NCBI GenBank assembly: GCA_025399215.1 | Contig: MU621203.1 | Span: forward strand, 1 to 52,571 | DNA from: Globomyces pollinis-pini | Lineage: Eukaryota; Chytridiomycota; Chytridiomycetes; Rhizophydiales; Globomycetaceae | DNA length: 52,571 nucleotides | Direction: 5' to 3' | In this document: one piece after another, positions 35,800 to 46,709 of the stretch | Numbering within the stretch: position 1 is the first letter of the stretch | How the letters are laid out: the number at the start of each line of letters is the position of its first letter | Translations under genes and position numbers: made by a program | The notes under the pieces: model-generated | Database searches by the model: none | Seen by the model: only the letters and a program-made list of their open reading frames with translations | Told to the model about the DNA's origin: nothing

Positions 35800-36054
35800 G
35801 TTCACAGCAGGTTACTGCAGGTTGTACAAAAACTCATTCAACAAAGACCCATAATTTTCCAAAAACTCGGTGGAAATACGAAACGGTTTGTCTATGACAA
35901 AATTCACGATTCCCAACAAGAATGTCATTTTTCCATTGTTAAATGGTAAGTTGTACAACGATCCCTAATGTATCTATAAGGATGAATTTTGAGATGATTC
36001 ATGAATCAAATGGTATAATATCTATTATGATTTTTTTTGGTACCCACTACAGTT
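35800..36054 (+). other. Possible small two-exon gene or relic
   Basis: A plus frame open from about 35818 reads VVQKLIQQRPIIFQKLGG and DKIHDSQQECHFSIVKW. It meets a canonical GTAAGT donor at 35946, and a possible acceptor near 35980 would extend it in frame to a TAA at about 36052-36054. I found no ATG in phase, so the start is missing or in an unseen exon. Composition looks protein-like, family unknown. Otherwise the 738-bp interval 35603-36340 holds only repeats and promoter-like sites. Confidence 0.25.
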
Positions 36055-36059
36055 AAACA

Positions 36060-36067
36060 TGACGTCA
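36060..36067. promoter_or_regulatory. Palindromic CRE site (TGACGTCA)
   Basis: A perfect full cAMP-response element, 274 bp upstream of the next plus-strand ATG (36341). Such sites are bound by bZIP (CREB/ATF) proteins, present in fungi. A chance occurrence cannot be excluded. Confidence 0.35.
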
Positions 36068-36230
36068 TAAAATAAGATGGCGTTGAATGGGAATGAAACC
36101 AGAATGAATAGTGGCAAATTGCCACCACGTCCTTCCATGATAATTCCTTAGTAGAAACGTCTATGATTATGGATTGGTTGCTACTATTGATATTGATTTT
36201 GTATTGAGATCAGATCTGGGTGTTTGATTG

Positions 36231-36273
36231 TCACTTAAAAGAATTCTTTAAGTGTCACAGAACACTGTCACAA
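36231..36273. promoter_or_regulatory. Near-palindrome and TGTCAC repeats upstream of the 36341 gene
   Basis: CACTTAAAAGAATTCTTTAA+GTG (36232-36254) is an almost perfect palindrome. Three (T)GTCAC motifs lie within 45 bp around it. They sit 70-110 bp before the ATG at 36341. A dimeric regulator site is possible, unproven. Confidence 0.3.
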
Positions 36274-36340
36274 ATACTGAAAGGTTTCAAAACACTCAAA
36301 GGATTGACTTAAATACAATCCAAATTCTTGTTTTATAAAT

Positions 36341-37276
36341 ATGTCAATAGTCAGTTTTCCATATAAAAGAGTTACGGAGTGCAAGAAAGAGACTAAATCA
36401 CTTCCTATGAAACCATCAAAACTTCAATATTACTGGCCAAGTCGATATAAACAATTCCATATGATTGAAAAATGGAATCTACTATTCAAAAATCCTATTT
36501 TCTATCAAAAAGCTTTACAAAATTATCTAAATTCTTCTCATATCGGTTTAGAAAAACAATTCCCAAAATTGAAATTAAAGAAATACTTAAAGATTGATGC
36601 TCCTACCATAGTAGATACTATCTCGGATTTCCCTTCGGATTTATTACCATTAGATCCAATGATGACCGTAGAATCAATATTCGAACAAAGTGGTTATATC
36701 TTCCCAGTGAATACAATAATGGATTTCGATGTACAAAATGAAGATGGATCTATCATTCCTATGCGAATGCAACGTTGGAATCCATCACATACTCTTCGTT
36801 CTGAACATGTTTTTACTGTACGTCATCGCATCACACTTGAGCCAATCTACCAGCCTACCAAACCAACTTGTTTGTTGAAACAAAACAGACCGCTCAAGAG
36901 ATCAGCTTCAATGGATGATATCCTACCCAAACCCAATATACCCGAGCGTTTCCTAGATGATATCTCACGGCCATCAAAGAAACTAAAGACGGGGCAAATG
37001 ATTCCTGGTGCTAGAATGCTAAGTGAACCTGAACCTTTGGAAAAATCACCAATAGTAGATCAATCGTTTGAACCAATGTTTAAAGCCATTTCATCAACAA
37101 CAGTTCATCAGTACCCATTACCATTACCTATTCATATCCGTCAACAGTTTAGAGTTGCATTGTTAGAAAAAGCCTTTAGAGGATCCGAATGGGATCGACT
37201 TCCTATAGAATTATTGCTTATGATTGCTAAGTATGATTTGGCTGATATTTTTGAAGATCAACTGACTTGTATTTAA
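36341..37276 (+). CDS. Orphan protein with C-terminal F-box-like end
   Basis: Single exon, 311 residues, starting MSIVSFPYKRVTECKK. No signal peptide or membrane segment. Basic clusters (RPSKKLK around residue 213, NRPLKRSAS earlier) suggest nuclear location; the middle is Pro/Ser-rich and probably disordered. The last 35 residues, with WDRLPIELLLMIAKYDLADIF, resemble the LPxELLxxI core of an F-box, though F-boxes are usually longer and N-terminal. I do not recognise the family. Confidence 0.6.
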   Translation: MSIVSFPYKRVTECKKETKSLPMKPSKLQYYWPSRYKQFHMIEKWNLLFKNPIFYQKALQNYLNSSHIGLEKQFPKLKLKKYLKIDAPTIVDTISDFPSDLLPLDPMMTVESIFEQSGYIFPVNTIMDFDVQNEDGSIIPMRMQRWNPSHTLRSEHVFTVRHRITLEPIYQPTKPTCLLKQNRPLKRSASMDDILPKPNIPERFLDDISRPSKKLKTGQMIPGARMLSEPEPLEKSPIVDQSFEPMFKAISSTTVHQYPLPLPIHIRQQFRVALLEKAFRGSEWDRLPIELLLMIAKYDLADIFEDQLTCI

Positions 37277-37731
37277 TAATAAATAGATTGTAACTATTTC
37301 TGTTTCATTTGCATGTAATTTAGGATTATTACCTATGTGATAACATATGAGAACTTTGTATTGAAAACATCTACCTTCAAATACCTTGTACCGTTTTCTT
37401 TAGGAAAACCCGCATTGAACAAACTATTAATATTACATAAAGTAATTTGTATTAATGAATTATTTAACCGCATGCGAATTAAATTGACAGAAATCCGTGA
37501 AATACAACCAAGTATTCATGAGAACGCGATTATTATCACCATTCTCACATTTAACAGACTACATACCAAGAACTAAAGTTTTCATGCAAAATGAATCATT
37601 TAACCGCATGCGTATTATAATCACACGAAATATGCAACATGCTAAACAAGGATGAAATACAGAGGGATCAAAAATGGAATCAATATATTATTGCAGCGTT
37701 CAAAAGACTCTGCAAAATGATTGAAGTCAAT
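37277..37731. other. Intergenic with imperfect 50-bp direct repeat
   Basis: No gene called. AATGAATTATTTAACCGCAT (37454) recurs as AATGAATCATTTAACCGCAT at 37590, with weaker similarity over about 50 bp, period 136. A 79-codon plus-strand frame at 37337-37576 covers the first copy and has no recognisable domain. Confidence 0.4.
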
Positions 37732-38349
37732 TCAATTAACAAAGTAATTGAACAAGTAAATCACTTCACCTGAACATGCATCCACCCCAACTTGCAACAT
37801 TTTATCATCCTTGCAATTATTCATTTGAAACCAATAAGCTGGTACAAGACCATCTTTTGTATCCAAGTAAACATGTTCAATTCCTCTTGATTCATCAACA
37901 GAACAACCCTTGACATGTTCTTTGGCATTTTCTAATGCCTTTGTTTCTGAGATTTCACCCGTACATTTCTTCAATTTTGGTTTATCTTGAAAGTTGTACG
38001 AATAGGATAATACAGTTCCATCTTTAACCATTAAACTGGCAGCATGATTTTTAACTGGTTTATCATTTACAATGTGGTCAAAGTAAAAGTGATCCCACAC
38101 ATCCACATAATGATTATTTACTTGAAGTTCATTTGGTTGGATTTTAATTTCACTGGATAAGAAAGAAATAGCAAAATCATGAGTTTGTTGTGGGGACATG
38201 TTTTTAACAATATTAGCTTGATGAACTTCAGTAACAAAAGTAGCAGGGGGTGAGTAAGTAATTTGATGAATCTGATGGTTATCTGAAGTAAAGAAATGAG
38301 CATTTGAATGGAAGGAAGCCATTACGGATGAGAGAACGAAAACCCACAT
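37732..38349 (-). CDS. Stand-alone fungalysin (M36) propeptide-like secreted protein
   Basis: Single exon, 205 residues. Signal peptide MWVFVLSSVMASFHSNAHFF. The body follows the FTP plus PepSY-like layout of M36 metalloprotease propeptides: NNHYVDVWDHFYFDHIVNDK, KDGTVLSYSYNFQDKP, a helix (ISETKALENAKEHVKG), IEHVYLDTKDGLVPAYWFQM, and the closing VGVDACSGEVIYLFNYFV. In a normal fungalysin the catalytic domain with HEXXH follows at once; here there is a stop codon and no HEXXH downstream. Such a protein could act in trans as inhibitor or folding helper of M36 enzymes, which many chytrids have in large numbers; that role is inference. A truncated gene is the alternative. Confidence 0.75.
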   Translation of the reverse strand: MWVFVLSSVMASFHSNAHFFTSDNHQIHQITYSPPATFVTEVHQANIVKNMSPQQTHDFAISFLSSEIKIQPNELQVNNHYVDVWDHFYFDHIVNDKPVKNHAASLMVKDGTVLSYSYNFQDKPKLKKCTGEISETKALENAKEHVKGCSVDESRGIEHVYLDTKDGLVPAYWFQMNNCKDDKMLQVGVDACSGEVIYLFNYFVN

Positions 38350-38835
38350 GAAGCAAAGAAAAGCAGGACATGGATGTTTGAGTATGACAAGGTGGAGTAT
38401 GGGAAAGTTTGAATATTTTTATTAAAAGTATTGGATACTGATATTAATAGAAGGTAGTTTGTTCTCATACAAACTCCAGAATAGCTTAAATTAAGCATCT
38501 GATTAAAATAGTAATAATTGAAAGATCATAGTTGATCAAGTCATCTACCATCCAACAAATCAAAGATAATGAATGATTATCAGTCTGTTACTAATTTAGA
38601 TGATACTTCCTAATCAGGAACGGTTTGACGGCAAATTAAACCAAAACTTGAGAGAAAGAAGCAATAAGAACGATCAGTATAGCTACTACCAACAGCATTA
38701 AATACATTGCTAACAACTATCTATCTCTAATCACCTTCAGGTACTTTGTGTCTTGTTTTGTGTTTGTCGTGGCTTACATCCACCTTCAACATTCCAATTC
38801 TTTTCCTTTCTTGATTTCACTTTCTTTATTTATTG
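38350..38835. promoter_or_regulatory. Divergent promoter region, propeptide gene / GT2
   Basis: 486 bp between two head-to-head ATGs. No TATA close to either start and no coding frame; pyrimidine-rich just before the GT2 ATG. Confidence 0.35.
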
Positions 38836-40475
38836 ATGATTGATCTCAGAAGAAATAACAGTCAGCAGAATAGAACTAAATACTCGGCTGTCTCTTCTTC
38901 TACTACCCCAGAGTCTTCAACTGTAACCGATACTGCCTCTCATGAAGCAAGGATTTTTATTGACTCTCCTGATAAGCCTTTAGCTCCTGCTTGGGACGAC
39001 GACGCTATCTCGGAATCCTCAGGTACCGTCAATGATGACTTTCCTGCCAACAGAGCTGGCCCTGCTGCCTCTACTCCTAAAAAACCTAATGTCCCTCTTC
39101 AATCGTTTGCCTTGTTGGAGGATCGTGGTGTCAGAACGAACTTGGGAAATACTTCCTTTGTTATGGGGTTACTTTCAGAAATGTGGTTGATCAATTTGAT
39201 TGTCTTGTGTGGTGGTACTTACTGTATGGCTTTCCTCCTCCCTGTTCAGTACACAAACTACACTGATTTGGAACTCTGGAATATCTCTTGTTATTGGAAG
39301 TTAGGTTTGTTTTTTTGATTTTCTAATTTTCTTTAGCTTGGGTGCTCCCTTTACCTTACACTTTGATCTGTTTTTGGGGATTGGTTATGCCATTCAGAAC
39401 TCCAAAGTTTTTGTACGACGATTCTTTACCAAAACGTCGTGTGGACAATCTTTACATTTTAACAGTCACAAAAGGTGATAATCGTGAAGCTGTTTATCGT
39501 TCTTGGAATGCTCACAAACATTTGGAATCAATGCATCCCTGTGTTCGTGTTCATGTATTGACTGATGAACCTTACTTTTTCGAAAACATCAACTGTTATA
39601 CTTGTCCTAAAGGCTTCACTACCACAGGTTCAAAATACAAAGCTAGGGCTTTGGAATGGTACCGCCAAACTATGCGTTACACTGAACATGATTGGGTATT
39701 GCACTTGGATGAAGAATCAGTTATTGATGACGAAAGTGTTCGTAGAATTCTGGAATTTATTTGGTATGAACATGACTATCACTGGGGTCAAGGTGTCATC
39801 TTATACAATCAGTACCATTATTGGAAGAACTGGATCTTTACCGTTGCTGACGCCATCAGAGTTGGAGATGATTTGGCTAGATTCCAATTGCAATATTCTT
39901 ACTTTCACTGTCCTGTATTTGGTGCTCATGGATCTTTCTTGTTGACAAATGGTGCTGTAGAAAACGAAGTTGGATGGGACTTGGGATCTCTAACAGAAGA
40001 TTATGAATTTGCTATGAAGGCTTGGTACTTAGGTTATAAATGTGGAAAAGTCCCTGGTTTAGTTCGAGAACAATCTCCAATGGACATGATTGGTTTCTTG
40101 AAACAAAGAAGACGATGGTTTATTGGTATTATTCGTTTACCACATTTCTTACCAAAAATGTGGGCCACTTTTTGGGTCATTGGAACTTTATCACTTTACG
40201 GAACGGTTGCATCTATCCCACTTGGAATCGTCCTCCCTCATGCAACTCCAAGATGGTTTGGACTCATCAAAGATTTTTCCTTTGTCAATTTCGTTTATCT
40301 TTATCTGATTGGAATTTTCATTCAAGATATTGATAGTAAGAAGAATCCTTTGATTGTTTTGTTACATATCCCTTTAACATTTATTGTGCAATTTATTGCT
40401 TCTATTATGGAAGCTATCTCTGTTACTTATGGTATCATCTTTCCACCTGCCGGATTTGATGTGATCAAGAAATAA
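38836..40475 (+). CDS. Glycosyltransferase family 2, Egghead-like
   Basis: Two exons (38836-39304, 39337-40475; 32-nt intron), 535 residues. About 110 polar, Ser/Thr-rich residues, then TM segments near LINLIVLCGGTYCMAFLL and VLPLPYTLICFWGLVM. The GT2 core has LYILTVTKGDNREAVYRSW, the acidic pair LHLDEESVIDDESVRRI, the acceptor region LTEDYEFAMKAWYLGY and the QRRRW motif (LKQRRRWFIG). Three or so C-terminal TM segments follow. This is the layout of Drosophila Egghead, a beta-mannosyltransferase of glycolipid synthesis. Exact sugar not readable. I chose the ATG at 38836. Confidence 0.88.
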
Positions 40476-40746
40476 CCTTTTTATTTACTTCAATAAATTT
40501 GAATTTTGTTAGATGATTTGGATTGATCTTTGATTTGTTTGTAATTCTGAATCATCATGACTAATAATTATTTTTCAGGTTGGTGTGACTGTAGAACCCA
40601 TTACCAATCAAATCAGGAACTTGGGATTTTTAGAAACAACAGCATTCTGATATGCTCTTTTACGATAACACCAAGTAGAATGCAATTGAACCATGAGATA
40701 CTATATCAGATAAATAGTCACTAGTTGAAAGAATGAAAAGATTTTA

Positions 40747-41465
40747 TTAAACTGCATTTCGTTTGGTATGACATTTAGGTCTTGAAGGTGTCCTTAAATG
40801 ATCACGTATGGCATCCATATAATGTTGTCGTTCACCAGCAACCGAATAAAACACACAATTCCCTGATGATCTTGCCAAACCCGTTTTAGGACAAAAAGTC
40901 TTGCAAGTATCAAACGGTGGTGAATATAAATGTAACGAAACTGAATGTGATGATCGTTCATTTGTCATGGAATGTAAACCAAGTTTATCTAGAATGAAAA
41001 TCAATCAAATATCTTACCATGCATATATGTTACTTGATTTCCTTCAAAAGTCGATTCTTTTATCATATCAAGTGGTTGATTGATATCACTTGGATTTTCA
41101 TACAATCGTTCTGTTAATTCTCCATCCAATATTTTCACCAAACAATGTGAATTGGTATGATCATGTATAGGTGACTATGTATTAATAATCAATGATTTTT
41201 TTACTGAGACTTTTGGATCCCAAACAAGTACCATAAGGTTGAATTTACCATTACCGGCATCAACCAAATTACGAGTATATTTACACCCACCCGCTTCATT
41301 TTTTAATGCATATCGTTCCCAATCACCAATATTTGCATCATAAGAATTCAATAATGCTTGAACTTTATTCACATCCGCATTTTCTAACCCTTCTTTTCCC
41401 ATTTCGGCATGGATACTTTCAATCAACTCGTTGAGACTTTTTGGGGGTGTAGTTATAGTATTCAT
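40747..41465 (-). CDS. CDO1: Cysteine dioxygenase
   Basis: Three exons (41205-41465, 41018-41174, 40747-40988; introns 30 and 29 nt) give 219 residues. Oxidises L-cysteine to cysteine sulfinate using Fe(II). Iron ligands are the two His of SPIHDHTNSHC and the His of LGLHSMTNERSSHSVSLH. The Cys of SHC is the one that forms the Cys-Tyr cofactor in mammals, and the Tyr of LHLYSPPFDTC its partner. Start at the ATG (MNTITTPPKS). It lies tail-to-tail with the GT2 gene, 271 bp apart. Confidence 0.93.
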
Positions 41466-41873
41466 TGTTACTATCAATAGTAAAGTAAAAATTCAAATAA
41501 ACGTCTCAACTGTGGGGTAAGTAGATCATGTGATTAGGGATTTTTCGGCCGAAACTCGTAGTTTATCAATCCATGGATTCTATAGTGATCTAAACTCAAT
41601 CAAAATCATTCGTATCAATGAGTATCTATGAGGTTCTTATATTGCTAGCGAATGGAATGAATTCATGTGCAAATCATCACGTATTGGATTGGTATGTTGT
41701 TTCATGAAGATTTTCATCACCAGAATCTTTCAAATGTGATAATCATTCATGATTTGATTTGAAAACATGAATTACAATCTATGCTAAAGTCCTTCTTTTT
41801 TCGTATAAATAATAGTACAACAAATGAAGTCCATAAGCTTTTGAAAATCAAATTGAAGTTTGTTGTAAGGTTG

Positions 41874-42009
41874 GATCTAATCTAATATTAGACGATCTGA
41901 TACTAATATTAGATTAGATTCAGTTGAGGTGTCTAATCTAATTCTAATTCTAATTCTAATATTAGATTATATTAGATTAGATTCTGAGGTCTAATTCTAA
42001 TATTAGAGC
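41874..42009. repeat. TCTAAT/ATTAGA simple repeat with inverted symmetry
   Basis: About 135 bp built from TCTAAT and its complement ATTAGA, including several TCTAATATTAGA palindromes and a run of TCTAAT-TCTAAT units. Both orientations are interleaved, so the region can form hairpins. Confidence 0.85.
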
Positions 42010-43127
42010 TAACCTTAGTTTGTTGCTTTATCTGTCATAAATCGTTAGTTTAGTACTTGAGATTATATAGATTTAATCTGTTGTCTGGTTGGTAGGCTCC
42101 TATTTAATACTTAGTGATTTTCCAACAATCGGATATTTGCTAATAGCTGTTAATTTTAACTAATAATTTACCTTACTGATTGGCACTGGAATTCATATAA
42201 TGTACATGATCACCCAAAATCTCTGACAATAGATTGGTCAAGTGGATCACCAATGTCTAGATAAAGAAGTTCACACTTATTATTATTGAAGTTTATTATT
42301 GAATATGATTATAGTCATCAATCACAATCAGTGTGTACTTGCGAACCACCAAAGAGTTGGTAGTATTCTGGATAGTTAATTCTTACTCCAATTGACTGGC
42401 TATAACCTAACCCGTTCACATAGATGTAATATCTTATCGGAGATCATATTGGCTCTCTTTGGAAAAGACCATTTTAATGAGTTGGTGGTTTTTTTTGGAC
42501 ACATTACCGAATTTCATCGCACTTGAAGTTTATTGGGTTTATCAATAATCTTTCATTTATGTTGTAGTAAATGTGGAAACCTCTCATATCAGATGATTTT
42601 ACCGTTTACTGGGTTGGTTAAGTTAATTCTTCCAGTACTGTGCTACAAACTTACTCATCCACCCTTTGACACAAGACGGGGAAAATATTGAAATCTATGG
42701 TAGTACGAGTTAATAAACACTTGAAGGGGAAGCTGGTGGTATTTTTGACTTGTCCATCGCGGAAGCTAACAATAGCCCTTTATATCCACATTAAATCAAT
42801 TTGATGCGTTAGGCTGGTCAGAAATATCATAAACTTTGAACTTATAAATCCAATAGTTTTAGTAGGGGGATTAGTAATTCCCGCCCGTGTGTTTACAATT
42901 GCGGCATTACAATTCAAAAGTCGGAAATGCGTCAAAACCATGATTTCAATAATTGAAGTAACAAACAGATGATGAGCTCATCGATCTTGAAATCAACAAC
43001 TTAGTTTCCTTCCTACTTTGTTTCCCAGTCTTTTTTGGCACTGTGTAGGCCAGATCGTGCGACCCAATCAGTCCAGACCCTGACCATTTAATGATCATGT
43101 TGACGTTATCTGAAACAGACGTTTGAT

Positions 43128-43135
43128 TATAAAAG
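43128..43135 (+). promoter_or_regulatory. TATA-like element before the alpha/beta hydrolase
   Basis: TATAAAAG 94 nt upstream of the ATG at 43229. Confidence 0.35.
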
Positions 43136-43228
43136 CTAATATTCCCATCAATAATACTGTGCTATCTCTTATACTCTCACCATCAGGTATTTTTATTCTC
43201 GTGATTCTGATTACCAAGTTCATCGAAA

Positions 43229-44677
43229 ATGTCTATGAAAGCAGTTGGAACATTTTTTGATTTTGTATGTATTGGTATGATGGTTGGTATGTCCATCCTA
43301 TACACTGTTTCGATATTTACCCTTGGATGTTTGCTTTATACTATATTTACAGGAGATTCATTCCAATATTCTCTGATCAATTGTCTACTATTGGTTGAAG
43401 GGATTTTCCTGATTTATCAAGAACTTCATTACAATTACCTGTACGATTATTCAAGCGACCATCTCCCACCAATGGGTGAAGATCTTTTCCCTACTCTTTT
43501 ACAAGAAGTTGAGGACAACAGTCAAGATACTCAAGCATGGATTGAAGGATGGTTTTTTAACACCAAGTTTGAGGTATTAAACCTATTACTGACTCTTTAG
43601 AACGTTTCTAAACCAGATTTATATGAATGGATGGGGAATACTTTCTTTCATAGACACATTGATAACTTGACAACCAAAGAATTCGCATTGCTATCAGATA
43701 TAGTCAAGATTTTGGAAGAGAAGCATTTGATTAAATTCCCTGAACATAATATGAAGAACCAAAAGAAAATATTATTAACCAATGACGCTCCTTTGATCAT
43801 CAATCGTCCACTTTTGTACTACACGTCGATCAAAGCATTTGATATTGTATGTCAAATGGGGTTCCTATACTTGGGATTCAAGATAACTGATCTAAAGAAT
43901 GGAATGAAAGTTTATTATCGTAAAGGTACTTCAAAACTACCTATCGTGTTTTTCCATGGATTGGGCATTGGTGTTTCTACTTATGTTCCATTCTTTCAAC
44001 AAATGTTACAAAGAACTCCTGATTTGACAATCGTAATGTTTGAAATGACTTCAGTATCCATGCGTCTTGATGATCGACATATACTCCCAAAAGATTATGC
44101 CCAATTAGTTACAAATAACCTGGAAAAATTAGAAATTTCTAAAGCAATCTTTATTGGACATTCAATTGGAACAGCTTGTTTAAGATGGATTGAAGCATAT
44201 AAACCTGAATTGATTCATTCCAGAATTTTTATTGATCCAATTTGTTTTCAACTTTGGACTCATGATATTGCTCATAACGCTTTGTATAGAACTCCCACTA
44301 CTAATGTAAAATTTACACTGTCTTTAATCTTTAGAATCAAATCATCATTAAATTTATAGCAATGTGTGAACCAGGTATTGCAATCTTCTTACACAGGTAT
44401 TTAACCCCATTAAACATTAACATACAGAAATTTTGTCTGGTTTGAAAACACATATTTCACTAGTCAATTACCAACCACTGGAAAATCAATCGTATATCTA
44501 TCCAAATTGGATGATATTGTCAATACTGATAGTGTTTACAAATATTTGAATAATAACAATCACCCTAATCGTCAAATTCATATGATGGATGAACTATGCC
44601 ATGGTCAAATGGTATTTCATTCTACTGCAAAACTTATTTTCGATGATGTTCAAGCCATGTTGAATGAATTAGAATAA
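43229..44677 (+). CDS. Membrane-anchored alpha/beta hydrolase
   Basis: Four exons (43229-43573, 43601-44305, 44335-44396, 44428-44677; introns 27, 29 and 31 nt), 453 residues. The N-terminus has two hydrophobic segments (about residues 8-35 and 45-65). The hydrolase fold then shows FFHGLGIGVSTYVPF (oxyanion strand-loop), the nucleophile elbow FIGHSIGTAC, an Asp in YLSKLDDIV or NTDSV, and the catalytic His in ELCHGQMVF. Substrate unknown; similar fungal proteins are uncharacterised. It lies tail-to-tail with the PAIP1-like gene, 106 bp apart. Confidence 0.85.
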
Positions 44678-44783
44678 AGTTTTGGTTTTGTTAGCAAGTT
44701 TTTTTGTTCAACTTAAATGACCTCATACCACTATTAAAATCGTATTTCTTTTTTTGTTTATTTATTTAGCAACAAGTTATGAT

Positions 44784-46709
44784 TCATTGACGGCTGAGGA
44801 TATGGTTAATGGTTTGTTTACCAACATTTGCAAGTTCTGGACGTGATTTTTTAGAACTCTCGGTTGGTTCGAAAGGAACAAATCGCACTGTTTTGGGAGA
44901 TTGCTGAGTATCATTGTAAACAAAGTCGACACCATCTCCAAAACTTTTCTTGTTCCAATCGATTGTTTCTAGTTTTCTCGATTTTCGTGATCTTGAAAGT
45001 GTTCTGTTACTACCATTCGATTTTTCAGGATTACTTGATCCATTGGAAGTACGTTCCATAGTACGATTTCTGTTCAGATAGTCAGTTTCACCATAACAGT
45101 TAAAATTTGCCTTCTTGGGGCGAAGTATGTCTGAATGTATTCGTTCGTGAATTTGAAAAGTCTTCTTAAAATCCAAATTTTTGATAGAATTGATATGAAG
45201 TTGGATGTGTTTTGATGGAGATGGTAATTCGGAAATACGTTGCCATTTACCTTCCCAACAATCCATCAAGAGTAAGAAATGAGTTTGTAATTTTTCATCA
45301 ACCAATTGATTAACCCATTGGTTGATGTAATTAAAATAGAATTGAACGATTGGTTTTGAAAGACCTTGATCCAAAACAGACCCAGTCATTCGTAGTAATC
45401 CATAAATAAGGAAACATAAAGGTTGATAATATTCAGTAGCTGCAAGTGCTAATATAGAGTGAATTTGAATATCAGTTATTAATCTCTGATAAAAAAAGTA
45501 TGAAGTTAACAGTATGAATTTCTCCATTCTTTCATATTTCTTTATCAATTTTAATTCCTTCATCATTTGAATATTCTGATTTGATTTCTTTGTCCTTGCA
45601 CACCTATCATTCAATATTTCTAAAATTTCATCATGAAATTTACTAACTAGAATTTGTCCAAATAGTAATTTAATATCTTGCTGTCCATTTGTCAACGAAA
45701 TAGTTAGCCTTTTGCATAATCTAGCATAGTTCTTCATCAAAAGTTGACCATCACTAGCAGAATGTATCATTTTATGGGAATCAACTGCTGTATCAATTAT
45801 AATTGAAATAAATTCAATTAAATAAGATTTATCTGTAATTCGAATGTTTTCAAGTACGGTTGTGATAGTAACATATGATTCATTATCAAAATTGTTTAAC
45901 AAAGCTATTTGATGAGCATGTAAACTAAAATCACCTTGTACATCTTTTAACTGATTCAAAAAAGATTGGCTACCCAAAGAATGAAGATCACTGTCCTTCT
46001 TCGGTGACTCTGTGGTGGTATTTTGACCGGGACAGTGATCAAAAGTGTTTGTTTCTTTGATTGAACTTGGATCATTATTTGTAGTAGTTGGAATCGATGC
46101 CCAACAATATGGCGGCGTTTCTGATCCACTGGCCAAATCATAGTTCTTGTTTGCATCAAGAGTACTACTATCCATCGAAATTCGGCAGTTAGTAGTGGAG
46201 TACCTATAAGTGAAGTCATCAGCATTTGTGGAGACAGTCTGCTCCTTGCTCTGAAATTCAAGGTCATTTGTAGACTCTTCATGCTGTGTGATAGGGCTTT
46301 TTTGCTCTTCGTATCGGCTATCATAACGAGATATATGCCTTCTAGTGATATCATTTTTCCGATTGTTTCTCGCTTGGCGATCCTCTGAATTTAAATCATC
46401 TGTGTTGATAGTGGTAATAGAAGATTGTTTAGTCGAAACTGATTCATCATCTACTTTTGATAAAGAGGTTTCTTCAGACTTGCTTTCTATCGACGTAAAT
46501 GGTAGTGCTGCAGGAGCATCAGATGATTTGATTAACGTCTTTTCTAATTATGTTAAATTTGTTTTTAACTTACTTTCCACCTTTATAGATGGGATGAACT
46601 CTGGTGCCTTTAAATTAAACTCCAACTTGTTATTGGTATCCATCATACGATCATGGTACATTCTGGCGTACGTTTCTGGATCATAAAAAAATTGCATTGG
46701 ATCATTCAT
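44784..46709 (-). CDS. PAIP1-like translation factor (PAM2 + MIF4G)
   Basis: Three exons (46574-46709, 46204-46543, 44784-46167; introns 30 and 36 nt), 1,860 nt, 619 residues. Near residue 32-43, EFNLKAPEFIPS matches the PAM2 motif that binds the MLLE domain of poly(A)-binding protein, and closely resembles that of animal PAIP1. A Ser/Thr/Asp-rich linker leads to a MIF4G domain (SYVTITTVLENIRITDK to LLLMDCWEGKWQRISELPSP). The tail is basic and Ser-rich (SRSRKSRK). Such proteins bridge the poly(A) tail to the cap-binding machinery. The start is the ATG at 46709; an inverted broken copy of this 5' end lies at 47331-47479. Confidence 0.78.

Larger units (their letters stand above)
41466..43228. 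other. 1.76-kb gene-free region
   Basis: Longest gene-free stretch outside the 7TM array. It holds the TCTAAT repeat (41874-42009), AT-rich sequence and a TATAAAAG at 43128. I see no exon chain, RNA gene or transposon ends. Confidence 0.45.

Noticed and set aside
6050..40670. Similar 19-bp stretches (CAGGAACTTGGGATT...) near 6056 and 40595 as a dispersed repeat
   Set aside because: Match is short and the flanks do not align; most likely chance.
44860..44900. GGTTCGAA box as part of a tRNA gene
   Set aside because: It lies within the PAIP1-like coding exon and no cloverleaf partner sequences are present; other GTTCGAA hits also lack an A box.
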